Shown here one piece after another: positions 61,882 through 64,000 of a DNA stretch of 64,000 nt. Both the position numbers and the translations under genes were made by a program. Origin of the DNA: Ichthyophthirius multifiliis. Its lineage: Eukaryota; Ciliophora; Oligohymenophorea; Hymenostomatida. Numbering within the stretch: the stretch's first letter is position 1; every line of letters begins with the position of its first letter. Under the pieces are notes generated by a model, which saw only the letters and a program-made list of their open reading frames with translations, was not told the origin of the DNA and did no database searches. The stretch spans positions 1 to 64,000 of the forward strand of contig NW_004086039.1 in assembly GCF_000220395.1 (NCBI RefSeq), given 5' to 3'.

Positions 61882-64000
61882 ATGAATTATTCTTTTGAAT
61901 TTAATAATTCTAAAAAATATGCTAAAGAAATAATAAATACCTTCATCAAAACCGAAAAAGAATCTTAGCAAATCAAATCTCGTTTTAATTTTTAAAAAGC
62001 TCCTTAATAAATAAAATAATATAGACTAGAAAACAGTTTAGAACGAAAAGAAAGTTCAAATGAAATACAATATTTAAAAAATAAAAGAGAAAAATTAAAA
62101 GAATAAACATAATAAATGGAACAATAATTAAAATAAAATTTAAAAAAAAATCTTTTTTAATATTAAGACATCCAGAGAAACAACTCATTAACATAAACAT
62201 TAAATAATTTATAAAAAGAGGCTAATGAAAGTAGAAATAAATATAACTAATTTCGATTAAATAAGATTTTAAAAGCTTTCGATTTTGCATTTTTAAGATA
62301 TAGAAAAGAAAATACTTTTTAATTTTTTTAAGTTTTAAAAAATGAATGGAAAAATTATAAAAATTTGTATAATTAAGTATATTTTTTATATATATATATA
62401 TTTTTTATTTTTTTTTAAAAAAAAAACAAGGTTTTTAAAAAAATGGATTTTTATAAAAAATAAGTAATATTAAAAAAATGGCAAGTTTATGTATAAAATA
62501 AAAAAAAAGAATAAAATTATTAAATTTTCATGTAATTAAAAATGAATGAAAATGCATTTTTAGAAAAAGCAAAAAAATATTCAGAAAAAAAACTTTAAAG
62601 ATAAACTTTTATTTATTGGAAAAAATATATAAAAAATATTATATAATCTAAAAATATTGAAAAAGAAAAAAGTTGTTTAAAATATAAAATAAAAGATTTA
62701 ATCCAAAACATTAAAAAATCAGTATAAGACTAAGAAGAAGAAGAATAAAAATAATTAAATTAAATTGAAAAAAAAGTATAAAAAATCAACTTTTAATATA
62801 ATAAAGAAATATTACCTTAATAATAAGATGAAGAAGAACAAATAATTTTTTAAGAAGAAAAAGATTTTTTAATAGAAAAAAAATTTTAAGAAGAAAAAAA
62901 TTTTTAAGAAGAAAAAAAAAATTAAAAGAAAAAAATTTTTAAGAATAAAAAAAAATTTAAAACGAAAAAAAAAATTAAGAAGAATAAAAAATATAAAACG
63001 AAAAAAAAAATGAAAATATACATTATAAAGAATTTGCTTTTTAGAAATAAATGCAATATAGTCCTTAAAATAATGAAGATGATTATAATATAATAAATAC
63101 TTTATAAGAATAATAAGAAAATAAATCTACTTTAAATTTGTTTGAGAATAATTATATAGAAGAATAAGGAAATGAATAGGAGTTAATTTAAGTAACTTTT
63201 AGATAATAAGAAAATAATAATAGTAATAACAATATAGTTTAAAAATAAGGAAAAAATTTGAAAAAAATTATTGAATAAAGATGCGATTAAAGGAAAAAAA
63301 ATGCGGAAGAAATAAAAAAAAAACACGAAGAATTAAGATAAATAAAAATTTTGGAATAAAAAAAAAAAGAAGAAATGGCTTTGGAAGCTGAAAGGCTTAA
63401 AAAGAAAGAAGAATTTGAAAATTTCTAAAAAAAAAATGCAAGAAAAATTAAAAAGAAAATCATTATAAGAAAAAAAATATATATAGGAATAATTTAATAA
63501 AGCTGATTAATTTAGAGTTTATTTATAAATGGTAAAATTTTATTATTTATATATATATATTATTTTAATTTTAATTTTTTTTAGAAATATTATGGTTTTA
63601 TTTAAATTTAATAAGTTTTATAAAATTAAAACTAAAAAATAATAATTGCGAATAAATTTAATTAAAAAAGACTACAATTTGATACTTTTTAAAAATTTAA
63701 ACAAGCATTATAAACTATTCTTCAAGAAAAAAACAAAATTTTTTAATAAAAAATAAATAAACTTAATTTATTTAAATAAAAGTAAAACTTTTATAAATAT
63801 ACAAAAAAAAATATATATATATAGATTATATTTCTAAAAAATTAAATTTTTTTTAAAAAACTCCTAAGAAAAAAGCCTTTAATTTCATTAACATAGAATT
63901 TATTTTTTAAAAAGAATGTCTTTTTTTAAATGGTATTAAATTTTAAATGAATTAAATCAAGAAAATATATAATATGAAAAATAATATTAATAAATTATTA
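61882..64000 (+). CDS. Coiled-coil protein with Sfi1-like Trp repeats (partial)
   Basis: Starts MNYSFEFNNSKKYAKEIINT and is still open at the right edge, so it is truncated by the window (more than 630 residues seen). Segments FKKMDFYKKQVILKKWQVYV, QRQTFIYWKKYIKNI and MSFFKWYQILNELNQENI carry the spaced hydrophobic plus K/x-W pattern of Sfi1 centrin-binding repeats. Between them are long charged coils, including a low-complexity EEK-NFQ array (62820-63010) and KEEMALEAERLKKKEEFENF. Introns lie at about 62373-62428, 63533-63583 and 63782-63825. In the A-rich array around 62910-62930 one extra base is needed to keep frame. Sfi1-like proteins bind centrin in basal bodies of ciliates. The family call is tentative, and it may simply be a generic coiled coil. 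Confidence 0.5.

Noticed and set aside
61723-61971. Standard-code Tyr-rich ORF on the minus strand
   Set aside because: It is the complement of the (AAT)n microsatellite and of the start of the coiled-coil gene.
1-64000. CRISPR array, tRNA, rRNA
   Set aside because: No regularly spaced direct repeats, no tRNA box B (GGTTCGANNCC) with a cloverleaf, and no rRNA-like GC-rich blocks were seen.
1-64000. Transposons, LTR or virus-like elements
   Set aside because: No reverse transcriptase, integrase, transposase or capsid motifs and no long terminal repeats were recognised. The nuclease-like gene alone is not enough to call an element.
1-64000. Telomeres or Tetrahymena-type chromosome breakage sequence
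   Set aside because: No CCCCAA/GGGGTT arrays and no TAAACCAACCTCTTT-like 15-mer were found.

Overview
The window looks like macronuclear chromosome sequence from an oligohymenophorean ciliate of the Tetrahymena/Ichthyophthirius type; the genus cannot be fixed from the sequence. It is extremely AT-rich. Long conserved proteins appear only when TAA and TAG are read as glutamine and TGA is the only stop. Introns are short (mostly 34 to 160 nt), nearly pure A+T and GT...AG. Standard-code ORFs here are therefore shadows, and all genes below were read with the ciliate code.

Layout, left to right: an orphan small gene (0.9-1.6 kb, +); a minus-strand block with a PD-(D/E)XK nuclease-like gene, a Vps8 subunit of CORVET, a coiled-coil gene and a MAK/RCK-type kinase that has lost its DFG aspartate (2.5-12.8 kb); a MORN-repeat pseudogene (13.3-14.2 kb); a Bfr1-like RNP protein (14.8-16.6 kb, +); a 7.8 kb gene for a TRANK1-like SF1 helicase (17.8-25.5 kb, +); a RAP-domain protein, a C2H2 zinc-finger protein and a SAXO-like microtubule protein (25.9-32.1 kb, -); the most unusual gene, a peroxiredoxin fused to four tandem truncated-haemoglobin domains (32.5-35.6 kb, -); FHIT (35.8-36.4 kb, -); about 1.8 kb of low-complexity DNA; a RasGEF (38.3-40.9 kb, +); a uridine kinase with an unknown C-terminal half (41.7-43.1 kb, -); a decayed IP3-receptor-like fragment (43.4-45.0 kb); an orphan N-myristoylation candidate (46.8-48.2 kb, -); a Q-rich coiled-coil gene (48.5-50.3 kb, +); a large apparent fusion of a NAK-type pseudokinase, an ANTH domain and an active-looking TKL kinase (50.7-55.2 kb, -); a FAM166-like ciliary protein (56.3-57.2 kb, -); a helical-repeat protein (57.3-59.6 kb, -); an unassigned gap; and a Sfi1-like coiled-coil gene that runs off the right edge (61.9 kb to end, +).

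There is no operon logic. Several products do share themes: cilia and microtubules (MAK-like kinase, SAXO, FAM166, perhaps the Sfi1-like protein), endosomal traffic (Vps8, ANTH kinase), and lipid-anchored proteins with MG-start acylation signals (helicase, peroxiredoxin-globin, orphan at 48.2 kb). About eight genes need a single extra base in an A or T run to stay in frame. That pattern looks more like homopolymer under-calling in the assembly than gene decay. The MORN and IP3-receptor pieces look like real pseudogenes.
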